Shown here one piece after another: positions 24,332 through 33,125 of a DNA stretch of 64,000 bases. How positions within the stretch are numbered: the first letter of the stretch is position 1; each line of letters opens with the position of its first letter. The position numbers were made by a program, and so were the translations under genes. Location of the stretch: assembly GCA_963205335.1 (NCBI GenBank), contig CAUJIM010000067.1, positions 1 to 64,000 of the forward strand, read 5' to 3'. The DNA comes from Pseudomonadota bacterium (lineage in GTDB: Bacteria > Pseudomonadota > Gammaproteobacteria > Burkholderiales > Burkholderiaceae_C). The notes under the pieces are model-generated. The model searched no databases and was not told where the DNA came from. It saw only the letters and a program-made list of their open reading frames with translations.

Positions 24332-25345
24332 ATGAATGCTTCCCCTCTGGCGTCCTACCGGGTCGTGCGAAGCACGCGGGGTACCACCGCGGTGCTGGCC
24401 GTCGCCACCGTGCTGGTGCTGATCGCGGTCTCCCTGCCCTGGTGGGGTGAGTCGAGCTGGATGCGCGAGTTTGTCGAGATCGCCTGCTATTTCATCTTCG
24501 CGATGATGTGGAACCTGATGGCGGGTTACGGCGGCATGGTGTCCATCGGCCAGCAGGCGTTTTTCGGCATCGGCGGCTACGTGATGCTGGCGCTGGGCAA
24601 TTTCCTCGGCGTCAGCCCCTTCGTCGCGATTCCCATCGGCGGGGTGATGGCCGCGCTGATCGCGGTACCGGTGTCGTGGGTGGCGTTCCGGCTGCAGGGG
24701 GCGTACTTCGCGATTGGTACCTGGGTGATCGCCGAAGTGTTCCGCCTCGCGGTCGCCAATGTCTCCGCGGTGGGTGGCGGTTCGGGCACCACGCTGACGG
24801 CGCTGCGCGGCATTGACAAGGCCACGCGCGAATCCGTCACCTACTGGATGGCGCTGGTCTGCGTGGTGGCGTCGATCGTGCTGGTCTATCTCTTCCTGCG
24901 CAGCAAGCAGGGCCTGGCGCTGCTGGCCATCCGCGATAACGAAATCGCCGCGCGCTCCCAGGGCGTGGCCGTGGGCAGGATGAAGCTTGCGGTCTACACG
25001 GTGGCGGCTTTCGGTGCCGGTGTGGCGGGTGCGCTGTATTTCGTGGGCAATCTGCGCATCAGCCCGGATGCGGCGTTTCACGTCAACTGGACGGCGTTCG
25101 CCATCTTCATGGTGGTGGTCGGCGGCATTGGCCGCATCGAGGGGCCCATAGTTGGTGCGGTGCTGTTCTGGGCGCTGAACAAGTTTTTCAGCGATTACGG
25201 CACTTGGTACCTGCTGGGGCTGGGGCTGCTGGCCATCGTGACGACGATCTATTTTCGCCAAGGCCTGTGGGGCTGGGCGCAGCAGCGTTGGGGCTGGTCG
25301 CTGTTTCCTACGGCGCGTACGCTGGTCCTGACGCGCCAGCCATGA
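24332..25345 (+). CDS. livM: ABC transporter permease, LivM type
   Basis: 337 residues with multiple membrane helices. LivM signatures are NLMAGYGGMVSIGQQAFFGI, LQGAYFAIGTWVIAEVFRL and RDNEIAARSQGVAVGRMKL (the cytoplasmic coupling loop). Its stop overlaps an ATG (25342) that could start a longer version of the next gene. Confidence 0.9.
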   Translation: MNASPLASYRVVRSTRGTTAVLAVATVLVLIAVSLPWWGESSWMREFVEIACYFIFAMMWNLMAGYGGMVSIGQQAFFGIGGYVMLALGNFLGVSPFVAIPIGGVMAALIAVPVSWVAFRLQGAYFAIGTWVIAEVFRLAVANVSAVGGGSGTTLTALRGIDKATRESVTYWMALVCVVASIVLVYLFLRSKQGLALLAIRDNEIAARSQGVAVGRMKLAVYTVAAFGAGVAGALYFVGNLRISPDAAFHVNWTAFAIFMVVVGGIGRIEGPIVGAVLFWALNKFFSDYGTWYLLGLGLLAIVTTIYFRQGLWGWAQQRWGWSLFPTARTLVLTRQP

Positions 25346-25374
25346 ATCGGCCGATCACGGAAAGACGCGCAACC

Positions 25375-25701
25375 ATGACTGCCGAGCTGACCGGGCCCAT
25401 CGCCCACATCGTGACCTGGCGCCTCAATGGCGTGACGGCGCAGGAGCGCAGCGTGCAGGCGCAACAGGTGGTGCAGGTCTTCGAGGCGGCGCGCGCCGAG
25501 ATTGCCGGCCTGCTGCGCATGGAGGTGGGGGCTAACGTCATCGACTCCCCCCAGGCCTGGGACGTGGCGCTTTACATGGTGTTTGCTAGCCACGCGGATT
25601 TGCAGGCCTACCAGGCGCACCCAGGACATCTGCGTATCAAGACCTGGATGGCGTCGATGAAGGCCGACCGTGGTCAGGTGGATTTCGTGATCACCGCCTG
25701 A
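25375..25701 (+). CDS. Dabb-type (stress-responsive A/B barrel) protein
   Basis: 108 residues from ATG 25375, preceded by GGAAAG; an overlapping ATG at 25342 would add 11 residues. The ferredoxin-like alpha/beta barrel is suggested by IAHIVTWRLNG, RMEVGANVI, WDVALYMVFASHADLQAYQA and HPGHLRIKTW. Small Dabb proteins often accompany aromatic-degradation genes and sometimes act as enzymes or ligand-binding dimers. Its role in this cluster is unknown. Confidence 0.75.
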   Translation: MTAELTGPIAHIVTWRLNGVTAQERSVQAQQVVQVFEAARAEIAGLLRMEVGANVIDSPQAWDVALYMVFASHADLQAYQAHPGHLRIKTWMASMKADRGQVDFVITA

Positions 25702-25738
25702 TTTTCTTGATTAATTAGTTGCTGCAGCAACCAAAACC

Positions 25739-26724
25739 ATGCCAAACCAAGTCTCACAGATCCGGAACGTGCTCTTCATCATGGCCGACCAGTTGCGTTG
25801 GGATTACCTGGCCTGTGCGGGGCACCCGACGATACGCACGCCGCACATCGACGCTTTGGCGGCGCGTGGCGTGCGCTTTTCCAACGCGTTCGTGCAGGGA
25901 CCCGTCTGCGGCGCGTCCCGCATGTCCACCTACACCGGGCGCTACGTCACAAGCCATGGCTCGGCCTGGAACTTCGTGCCGCTGTCCGTGGGACAGAAAA
26001 CGTTGGGCGACCACCTTGCACCGCATGGCGTGTGCTGCGCGTTGGTAGGCAAGACCCACGTGGAAGCCGACGCCGAAGGTGCAGCGCGGCTCGGGCTGGA
26101 CACTAGCAAGAGCCCCGGGTTGTTGGCGATGCAGGGCGGCTTCGAGCCCTACGAGCGTGACGATGGTATCTGGCCACCGGGCTTCAAGGTGAAGGGCAAC
26201 CGCTACTGCGACGAGTTGCGCGCCAAAGGCTATCTCGGCGACAACCCCTGGCACGACTATGCCAATTCGTCGTTGGGTGAAGACGGGGAACTGCACTCTG
26301 GTTGGAGCCTGCGCTGGGCACGAGAACCCGCGCGCGTGGCCGAGGAGGACAGCGAAACGCCCTACATGACCCGCCGTGCCATGGACTTTATCCGCCAACA
26401 GGGTGAGGCGCCCTGGGTGCTGCACCTGTCCTACATCAAGCCGCACTGGCCCTACGTGGCACCAGCGCCGTACCACGCGATGTATGGCGAGTCCGACATC
26501 CTGCCGGTGCGACGTCACGAGGCTGAGCGCCGGGCGCCGCACCCGGTGTACCGCGGCTTCATGAACTACACGCCGAGTGTCACCTTCAGCCAGGAAGGCG
26601 TGCGCGAGACGGTGATTCCGACCTATATGGGCCTGATCAGCCAGCTCGACGATCAGATCGGCCGCCTGGTTGCTTTCCTCAAGGAGGTCGGACGTGACCA
26701 GGACACGCTGATTGTCTTCACTAG
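25739..26724 (+). pseudogene. Sulfatase-family hydrolase, 5' part, interrupted by composite transposon
   Basis: First 328 codons of a sulfatase / phosphonate monoester hydrolase-like enzyme. The N-terminus has the metal-site motif NVLFIMADQLRWDY. The formylglycine site is PVCGASRMSTYTGR, with Cys modified in this family; here it is C-x-A-x-R rather than the common C-x-P-x-R. Asp and His residues follow (SYIKPHWPY). At 26721-26724 (CTAG) the gene is cut by a 33-kb insertion within the conserved FTSDHGD motif; the rest lies at 60084-60687. Joined with one CTAG the frame is 529 codons long. As it stands the gene would give a truncated protein without the second metal-site motif. Its location in the hydroquinone cluster suggests hydrolysis of an aryl ester of sulfate or phosphonate. 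Confidence 0.9.
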
Positions 26725-27896
26725 GGAAGGTCTGAACAAGGCGCGAAATTCGAGCGGCCGGACACGGTGGCCTGTTCGGATCGGCAGATGTCGATTTTCA
26801 CTCGAGAAACAAGGCGACTCGAGGCGATTCCGCCTCTTTCTCTTGCCTCATGCCGCTTTCGGACGAACCACTCCCATCATCGCTATCAACTGCTTGCGCG
26901 CCATCCACAGATTCGACAAGGCGAACAGCGTCACGACGTGAGCAGTGTTCTTTGACAGCCCGCGGAATCGCACCTTCACCAGTCCGAACTGACGTTTGAC
27001 GACGCGGAAGGGATGCTCCACCTTCGCACGCACGCTGGCCTTGCCGTGCTCCTTCTTTTTGAGCCGCTCCTTGGCACGGCCCTCCGGCAGCTTGGCCATG
27101 TCGCTCGGCCTGGCAGCAATGTTCCATTGCAGGTCCTCGCGGTCCACGCGGCTTTGAGCGCCACGGTAGCCGGAGTCTCCCCACACCTGCTTCTCCTTGC
27201 CGTGCAGCAAGTCGGCAACCTGCTCGACGTCCGCCTCGTTCGCCGCTGTGGTGGTGACCGTGTGCACCAGCCCACTGTCGGCATCGACTCCGATGTGGGC
27301 CTTCATTCCGAAGTACCACTGTTCGCCCTTCTTGGTCTGATGCATCTCCGGGTCGCGCTCGCCAGCGGAGTTCTTGGTGGAACTGGGCGCAGCAATGATC
27401 GTGGCATCGACGATGCTGCCGCGCTTGAGCAACAAGCCCTTGCGCACCAGGTGTGCGTTCACCGCCTTCAGGATGTCGTCGGCCAGGTCGCTGGCCTCCA
27501 GCAGGTGGCGAAAGTTCAGGATAGTGGTTTCGTCGGGGATCGGCTCGGTGAGGTTAAGACGCGCAAAGCCTCGCAGCGAAGCGATCTCATACAGGGCCTC
27601 CTCCATCGCCGGGTCGCTCAGTGCAAACCAGTTCTGCATCAGGTGCACCCGCAGCATCGACTCCAGCGGATACGGCCTGCGGCCGCGGCCAGCCATCGGG
27701 TAGTGCGGCGAAATCACCTTGAGCAGTGCTGTCCACGGCACCACCAGTTCCATCTCCTCCAGGAAGACCTCGCGCCGGGTCTTCTTCCTCTTGCCGGCGT
27801 ACTCCGCGTCCGCAAAGCTGATCTGACTCATGGCCTCAGGCTCCTTTGCAATTCAACGCGCGTGCGGCATCATTGGTGGACTTGTTCAGACCTTCC
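26725..27896 (-). mobile_element. IS5-family insertion sequence, left copy
   Basis: 1172 bp with 16-bp ends GGAAGGTCTGAACAAG (left) and its perfect inverse CTTGTTCAGACCTTCC (27881-27896). CTAG borders both sides. It encodes one intact transposase on the minus strand. It is related to, but clearly diverged from, the right copy. Confidence 0.92.
26848..27831 (-). CDS. IS5-family transposase, left copy
   Basis: 327 residues, full length. The DDE catalytic domain is evident from SIVDATIIAAPSSTKN, GMKAHIGVDADSGLVHTV, VWGDSGYRGAQ and the C-terminal ASVRAKVEHPFRVVKRQFG with the catalytic Glu. The N-terminal DUF772-type segment (LRVHLMQNWFALSDPAMEEA) is present. It is intact and could be active. Compared with the copy at 58983-59963 it differs most around 215-260 (for example RVDREDLQWNIAARPSD against RVDRDVKWHIAARPSD). 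Confidence 0.93.
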   Translation of the reverse strand: MSQISFADAEYAGKRKKTRREVFLEEMELVVPWTALLKVISPHYPMAGRGRRPYPLESMLRVHLMQNWFALSDPAMEEALYEIASLRGFARLNLTEPIPDETTILNFRHLLEASDLADDILKAVNAHLVRKGLLLKRGSIVDATIIAAPSSTKNSAGERDPEMHQTKKGEQWYFGMKAHIGVDADSGLVHTVTTTAANEADVEQVADLLHGKEKQVWGDSGYRGAQSRVDREDLQWNIAARPSDMAKLPEGRAKERLKKKEHGKASVRAKVEHPFRVVKRQFGLVKVRFRGLSKNTAHVVTLFALSNLWMARKQLIAMMGVVRPKAA

Positions 27897-27992
27897 CTAG
27901 CGGCCGGCAAAGCAAAGGCCGCAGTTCATCGTTTCGACGGTCGGCAGCGAAAGAGCGCGCAGACGCCACGACTTGGCGTTGCGACCGCGCAG

Positions 27993-29048
27993 TCACCCGA
28001 TCCCGGCCCTTTCCCCGGGCGGGCCATGCCCACGCGCCGCCCCCCGCGCCAGCCTCCGCCCCCGATATCGCGCAAACTCCCGATCCGCCAGCACCCCCAC
28101 CAGGATCACCGAGCCCATCACCGCGAAGTTCAGCGAACTCGGGATCCCCAGCAGGTTCACCAGGTTCTGCAGCACCTGCAGCAACACCGTCCCCAGCACC
28201 ACGCCGACGATCGACCCTTCACCGCCCCGCAGCGAGAACCCGCCCAGCACCGCCGCCGCGATCGCGTACAGCTCGTAGAAGTTGCCGTGCACCGCCGGCG
28301 AGATCGAGCGGGTGTACATCGCCAGCAGGATGGCGTTGAAGGCGCTCAGGCCGCAGCAGATCACGTAGGCGGCGATGGTGACGCGCGCGGTCGCGATGCC
28401 CGCATAGCGCGCCGCCTCCTCGTTCTTGCCGATCGCGAACAGGTAGCGCCCCAGCACCGAACGATGCAGCAGCACGCCCGCGACGATCGTGAGGACGACG
28501 AGTGCGATCAGCGTGTGCGGCACGGCGATGGTGGGCCCGTCGTAGCCCACCAGGCTGGCCAGCGGCGCCAGCACCTGCGAGCGGCCGGCCGTCAGCCACT
28601 CCAGCGTGGGAAAGCTGGCGCCGAAGCCGAAGCCCACCGTGGCGTCCTCGGTGTAGTAACGCGCCAGGCCGCGGTAGATCAGCAGCGCGCACAGCGTCAC
28701 CACGAAGGGCTGCATGCCCAGCCTGGCCACCAGCAAGCCATGCAGCAGCCCCATCAGCATGCCGGCGCAGATCACGATCACGGTGGCCAGCGCCCAGTGC
28801 ACGTTCATGTTGACCACGAGGTCGATGAACAGCACGCCCAGCAGCGCCACGATGGCGCCCACCGACAGCTCGATGCCGCCGGTGACGATGACGAAAGCCT
28901 GCGCGATGGAGAGGATGCCGAACAGGCCGATCTGGTTGGCCGTGTTGGAGAGGTTGCCGGCCAGCAGGAAGCGCGGGTTGATGATGGCCACCACCGCGCC
29001 CACCACTAGGATCAGCACCAGCAGACCGAGGTCCTTCTTGAAGATCAT
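27993..29048 (-). CDS. Sugar-type ABC transporter permease (RbsC-like)
   Basis: 351 residues with about ten membrane segments. It has the family motif region TGGIELSVGAIVALLGVL, the conserved GIATARVTIAAYVICCGLSA loop, and LGGFSLRGGEGSIVGVVLGT near the C-terminus. ATG 29048 overlaps the stop of the ATPase gene (ATGA). The transporter order is binding protein, ATPase, permease on the minus strand. No catabolic gene for a sugar is adjacent, so the ligand is unknown. Its stop lies 96 bp from the left IS5, so the operon may have been cut off by that insertion. Confidence 0.88.
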   Translation of the reverse strand: MIFKKDLGLLVLILVVGAVVAIINPRFLLAGNLSNTANQIGLFGILSIAQAFVIVTGGIELSVGAIVALLGVLFIDLVVNMNVHWALATVIVICAGMLMGLLHGLLVARLGMQPFVVTLCALLIYRGLARYYTEDATVGFGFGASFPTLEWLTAGRSQVLAPLASLVGYDGPTIAVPHTLIALVVLTIVAGVLLHRSVLGRYLFAIGKNEEAARYAGIATARVTIAAYVICCGLSAFNAILLAMYTRSISPAVHGNFYELYAIAAAVLGGFSLRGGEGSIVGVVLGTVLLQVLQNLVNLLGIPSSLNFAVMGSVILVGVLADREFARYRGRRLARGAARGHGPPGERAGIG

Positions 29049-30553
29049 GCGGCTTCCTTCGCGCCCACGGCCAGCCGCAGGACGTTGTGTTCGCTGAAGT
29101 CGGGGCGTTCCAGCACGCCGGCGATCGCGCCTTCGTGCATCACCGCGATGCGGTCGCACACGCCGATCACCTCCTCCATGTCGGAGGAGATCACCAGCAG
29201 CGCCACGCCCGCGTCGGCCAGCGCGCGCAGCAGCCCATAGATGTCGTTCTTGCTGCCGACGTCTATGCCGCGCGTCGGTTCGTCCAGGATCATCACGCGC
29301 GGACGCATCGAGAGCCACTTGGCCAGCACCACCTTCTGCTGGTTGCCGCCCGACAGCGTGCCGGCGGCCTGGTCGACGCCAGGCACGCGGATGTCCAGGC
29401 GCTCCCGCTGGCGCTGCGCATTGCGGCGTTCGGCGGCGGCTGCCACCAGCAGGTCGGGTGCATAGGCACGCAGGTCCGGCAGCGAGATGTTCTGCGCCAC
29501 CGGCCAATCCAGCAGCAGGCCCTCGCGCTTGCGGTCCTCGGGCACCAGGTACAGGCCGTGGGCGATGGCGTCGCGCGGCGAGCCCGCGGCCAGGTTGACG
29601 CCGTCCACCCGCACCGTGCCGGCGATGCGGCGGTCGATGCCGAAGACCGCGCGCGCCAGCTCGGTGCGGCCGGCGCCGACCAGGCCGGCCAGCCCCAGGA
29701 TCTCGCCCGCGCGCACGCCCAGGTGGACGGCTTCGCCGGGGTGGCTTTGCGTGCGCACGCCGTCCAGCTCCAGCAGCGCGGGGCCGGGCGGGCGGGCCGG
29801 CGGCGTGTAGATGCCTTTGAGCGCGCGCCCTATCATCAGGCGGATCATCGCGGCGTGGCTCACCTGCGCGCGATCCAGCTCGCCGGCCACCGCGCCATCG
29901 CGCAGCACCACCACGCGGTCGGCGCAGCGCTCGACTTCGGCCAGCCGGTGCGAGATGAAGACCACGGCCACGCCGTCGGCTTTGAGTGCCGCGATCACGC
30001 GCAGCAGGCGCTCGGTCTCGGCCAGCGTCAGGCTGGAGGTGGGTTCGTCCATGATCACCAGCCGTGCCCGCAGCGACAAGGCCTTGGCGATCTCCACCAG
30101 CTGGCGCTGCGCCAGCGACAGGCCGTCGACCAGCGCCTCCGGCCCGAAGTCGCAGCCCAGGCGCTCCAGCAGCGGCCGTACGCGCCGGTGCAGCGCCGCG
30201 TCGTCCACCAGTTTCAGCCAGCCGCCGCGCAGCGCTTCGCGGCCTATGAACACGTTGGCCGCGACGTCGAGGTTGCCGAACAGGTTGAGTTCCTGGTGCA
30301 CGAAGGCGATGCCGGCCGCCATGGCGTCGTGCACCGTCAGCGCGGGCCGCGCCAGGCCGTCCAGGCGGATGCTGCCGCCGTCGGGGGCGACCACGCCGCC
30401 CAGCACCTTCATCAGCGTGGACTTGCCGGCGCCGTTCTCGCCGACCAGGCCGACGACTTCACCGGCGGCGACGGCCAGGCTCACCGACTTGAGCGCGACG
30501 ACACCCGGGTAGTGCTTGCGGATGTCGACCAGTTCGAGCAAGGGCGCCGGCAT
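29045..30553 (-). CDS. Sugar-type ABC transporter ATP-binding protein (RbsA-like, fused domains)
   Basis: 502 residues in two ATPase halves. The first has Walker A GENGAGKST, signature-like LSLAQRQLVEIAKAL and Walker B LVIMDEPTSSL. The second has a degenerate nucleotide site (GLVGAGRTELARAVFG) but a good signature LSGGNQQKVVLAKWL and Walker B VMILDEPTRGID, as usual for RbsA/XylG proteins. It sits between binding protein and permease. Confidence 0.93.
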   Translation of the reverse strand: MPAPLLELVDIRKHYPGVVALKSVSLAVAAGEVVGLVGENGAGKSTLMKVLGGVVAPDGGSIRLDGLARPALTVHDAMAAGIAFVHQELNLFGNLDVAANVFIGREALRGGWLKLVDDAALHRRVRPLLERLGCDFGPEALVDGLSLAQRQLVEIAKALSLRARLVIMDEPTSSLTLAETERLLRVIAALKADGVAVVFISHRLAEVERCADRVVVLRDGAVAGELDRAQVSHAAMIRLMIGRALKGIYTPPARPPGPALLELDGVRTQSHPGEAVHLGVRAGEILGLAGLVGAGRTELARAVFGIDRRIAGTVRVDGVNLAAGSPRDAIAHGLYLVPEDRKREGLLLDWPVAQNISLPDLRAYAPDLLVAAAAERRNAQRQRERLDIRVPGVDQAAGTLSGGNQQKVVLAKWLSMRPRVMILDEPTRGIDVGSKNDIYGLLRALADAGVALLVISSDMEEVIGVCDRIAVMHEGAIAGVLERPDFSEHNVLRLAVGAKEAA

Positions 30554-30563
30554 GCCCGGCGGC

Positions 30564-31520
30564 CTACTTGCCCATCATCTGCTTCATGCTGGCGGTGAAG
30601 GCGTCGACGTTGGAGCGGTCGATCACCTTGCCGGGCACGATGATGATCCCGTCCTTGGGCACGCCAGACTTGTTGCCTTCGAGGTAGGCCGCCATCAGCT
30701 TCATGCCCCGGTAGCCCCATTCGTAAGGCTGTTGCACCACGGTGCCGACGATGCTGCCTTCCTTGACGCCGCCCAGCGTGATCGGGTCTTCGTCGAAGCC
30801 GATCACCTTGATCTTGCCGAGCTTGCCGGTTTCCTTGAGCACCTCGTAGATGCGCGGCGTGTTGTACGAGTAGAAGCCGACCAGGCAGGCGACGTCGGGG
30901 CTGGCGGCCAGGGCGTCCTCCACGTTGCGCTTGGCCCGGCCCTGGTCGATCTCGTCGCCGCGCACGTCGGTGAGCTGCACCTTGGAGCCCTTGAGCACTT
31001 CGCGCACGCCCTCGATGCGTTCGCGCGCGTTGTCGGCGCCCAGCAGGCCGACGAAGCCTATGCACTTGCCGCCGTTGGGCAGCGCCTTGAGCATCAGCCG
31101 GCCCGCGTCCTTGCCCAGTTCGACGTTGGACGAGCCGATGTAGCCCACCCGCTTGGACTTGGGCGCGTCGGAGTCGGTGGTGAACAGCAGGGTCTGGCCG
31201 GCCACCTTGTCGAGGCCGGAGGTCTGGTTCTTCGGGTCGACCGCGCTCACCATGATGCCGGCCGCGCCGGCGGCCACCAGGTCCTCCATCACGCGCTGCT
31301 GCACGGCGGCCGCGGCCTGTTCGGGGTACTTGAACTGCAGGTTGTACTTGGGCAGCTCGCCCTGCGCCTTCTTGACGCCGGCCTCGGCGATCTTCCAGAA
31401 GTCCGAAGCGCCGTTGACGACGAAGACCAGGGTCTTCTTGGGCTGGGCCGTCGCGGCGCCGACGGCGCACAGCGCGACGGCCAGGGCGGCCGATGCCAGT
31501 TTCCAGGGGGCGAGTTTCAT
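30564..31520 (-). CDS. Sugar-type ABC transporter periplasmic binding protein (RbsB-like)
   Basis: 318 residues with a signal peptide (cleavage near ATAQPKK) and two alternating alpha/beta lobes of the LacI/RbsB type (TLVFVVNGASDFWKIAEAG, GKCIGFVGLLGADNARERI, KIKVIGFDEDPITLGGV). GAGGAG precedes ATG 31520. First gene of the transporter operon. The ligand is not evident; similar proteins bind pentoses, polyols or other small polar compounds. Confidence 0.9.
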   Translation of the reverse strand: MKLAPWKLASAALAVALCAVGAATAQPKKTLVFVVNGASDFWKIAEAGVKKAQGELPKYNLQFKYPEQAAAAVQQRVMEDLVAAGAAGIMVSAVDPKNQTSGLDKVAGQTLLFTTDSDAPKSKRVGYIGSSNVELGKDAGRLMLKALPNGGKCIGFVGLLGADNARERIEGVREVLKGSKVQLTDVRGDEIDQGRAKRNVEDALAASPDVACLVGFYSYNTPRIYEVLKETGKLGKIKVIGFDEDPITLGGVKEGSIVGTVVQQPYEWGYRGMKLMAAYLEGNKSGVPKDGIIIVPGKVIDRSNVDAFTASMKQMMGK

Positions 31521-31715
31521 GACGCCATCTCCTCGTTGGGCAAGACTGCAGGCGACCCCGCCTGCCGGGTGTCCGGGCGTGCATCCGGGCTGGAGGACGG
31601 AACGTGCCGGAATTCTCTGTCCGCGGCAATAGGGCATTTGGATGAAGCGCCGACAGCTGGGCCTTGGTTGCTGCCTTGTCGCGCAATGAATCACGCCGGC
31701 GCTATTGGTCACGTC

Positions 31716-32188
31716 GTCGCATCGTGGGTTGGCGGGCGAGCAGTTCGGTGCGAGCAGACTTCGTGCTGGACGCCCTGGAGCAGGCGCTGTAAGCGAGGCA
31801 GCCGAGCGCGATGGCAGCTTGGTATGTCACTCCGATAGGGGCGCCCAGTACGTCAGCATCCGCTACACCGAGCGTCTGGCCGAGGCAGGTATCGAGCCGT
31901 CCGTGGGGAGCAAGGGCGACTCCTACGACAACGCTTTGGCCGAGACGATCCATGGCCTGTACAAGGCCGAATTGATCCACCGCCGGGCGCCGTGGAAGAC
32001 CAAGGAATCGGTGGAGCTAGCCACGCTCGCACGGGGGGCCTGGTTCAACCACCACCGACTGCAGGAGCCCATCGGCTGCATCCCGCCGGCGGAGGCTGAG
32101 GCTGCCTACTACAGGCAACTCGCCAGTCAGACCACCACGGCGGCGGCCTGACTTAAGCCAACTGCCTCCAAGAGCCCCGGGGCGATTC
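31716..32188 (+). mobile_element. IS3-family insertion sequence remnant (3' part of orfB and right end)
   Basis: Only the C-terminal part of an IS3-type transposase survives: RIVGWRASSSVRADFVLDAL, then a stop and frameshift, then CHSDRGAQYVSIRYTERLAE, SVGSKGDSYDNALAETI and RRAPWKTKESVELATL to TGA 32151. The catalytic Asp and Glu of this part remain, but the upstream half is missing. The right terminal repeat CCGGGGCGATTC lies at about 32177-32188. It matches the larger damaged copy at 56732-57830 in the same orientation. Confidence 0.85.
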
Positions 32189-32210
32189 GCCCCGGGCGCG
32201 GGCGGATCAA

Positions 32211-33083
32211 TCAGCGCCAGTTTGCAAGCTGTGTTCGAAGCGCCGTCACCAGCGCCAACGGTTCATCAAGCATGATGTGATGCCGCGCATTGGGAATTTC
32301 CACCATGGGGAACACGCCCGTGAATTGTTCACGACAAATTCGACGCACCGAGTCGTCGAATCGAGCTGTCAATGCGCCCCACATGAGGGCAACCGGACAA
32401 CGCAAGGCGAGCAGATCGGAAACGAAACTCAGCTTGCGGGGTTGAGAGAGTGATGCAGGATCGAACTTCCAGCGCCAGCCGCCGGCCTCCTCTCGGATCG
32501 AGTGTTCCGCAACATGGCGAACATAAAACGCACAGTTGACATCCTGTTTCGGAACTACTCTGAAACGGGCCAGCGCGCTGTCTCGATCGGGATAGATCTT
32601 GGGTTTTGGATTGGCGTTATCGAAGGGCGAGGCATCCTTCAAAAGCGGCTCACAGGGTGGCCAGTCCACGACGATGATGCCCGCTAGCTGCTCGGCATAG
32701 GCATTGCCTGCCAAGATGGCGACGCACCCGCCAAGGCTGTGCCCAACTAAAAATGGCTTGCGCTTGGGCGCCAAGGCAGCGGCGACGGCCATGATCTGTT
32801 CGGCATAGCGCTCTCGCTCGTACTTTCCGGTGTGAGCGCTGTCGCCCATCCCGGGAAGATCGGGCGCGATGACGTAGTAGTGGTCCGAAAGCAAGGGGCC
32901 GATGAATCGCCACCATTCGGCGCTGGCTGCATTGCCGTGGATCAGCACGAGTGGCGGGTTGCTGGCGTCGCCCCAAGTGATGTAGTGGATGGACGCGTCT
33001 TCCACGTCTAGGAAACCTTCGCAACTTGACTCCGCCAGCGCGGCTTGGGCCCAGGCGGGAAAATCAAACTCAGCGGGAGTCAT
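32211..33083 (-). CDS. Alpha/beta hydrolase
   Basis: 290 residues. The fold is clear: PPLVLIHGNAASAEWW (oxyanion region), the nucleophile elbow VGHSLGGCVA with Ser, and the C-terminal His in NARHHIMLDEP; an acidic residue should lie near VALMWGALTARFDD. There is no signal peptide, so it is cytoplasmic. It is last in the minus-strand acyl-CoA gene set, 42 bp after the CoA ligase. A role as a thioesterase or ester hydrolase in that pathway is plausible but not shown. Confidence 0.87.
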   Translation of the reverse strand: MTPAEFDFPAWAQAALAESSCEGFLDVEDASIHYITWGDASNPPLVLIHGNAASAEWWRFIGPLLSDHYYVIAPDLPGMGDSAHTGKYERERYAEQIMAVAAALAPKRKPFLVGHSLGGCVAILAGNAYAEQLAGIIVVDWPPCEPLLKDASPFDNANPKPKIYPDRDSALARFRVVPKQDVNCAFYVRHVAEHSIREEAGGWRWKFDPASLSQPRKLSFVSDLLALRCPVALMWGALTARFDDSVRRICREQFTGVFPMVEIPNARHHIMLDEPLALVTALRTQLANWR

Positions 33084-33125
33084 TCTTGCAATCCATGGCG
33101 GTCGTATTTGCTATCAATCGATTCG

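Noticed and set aside
25719-25730. TTGCTGCAGCAA palindrome before the sulfatase gene
   Set aside because: Short, with no promoter or regulator context; such 12-bp palindromes are expected by chance in this window.
29087-30598. 503-codon plus-strand frame opposite the RbsA-like ATPase
   Set aside because: His/Gln/Arg-rich shadow of a gene with perfect ABC motifs.
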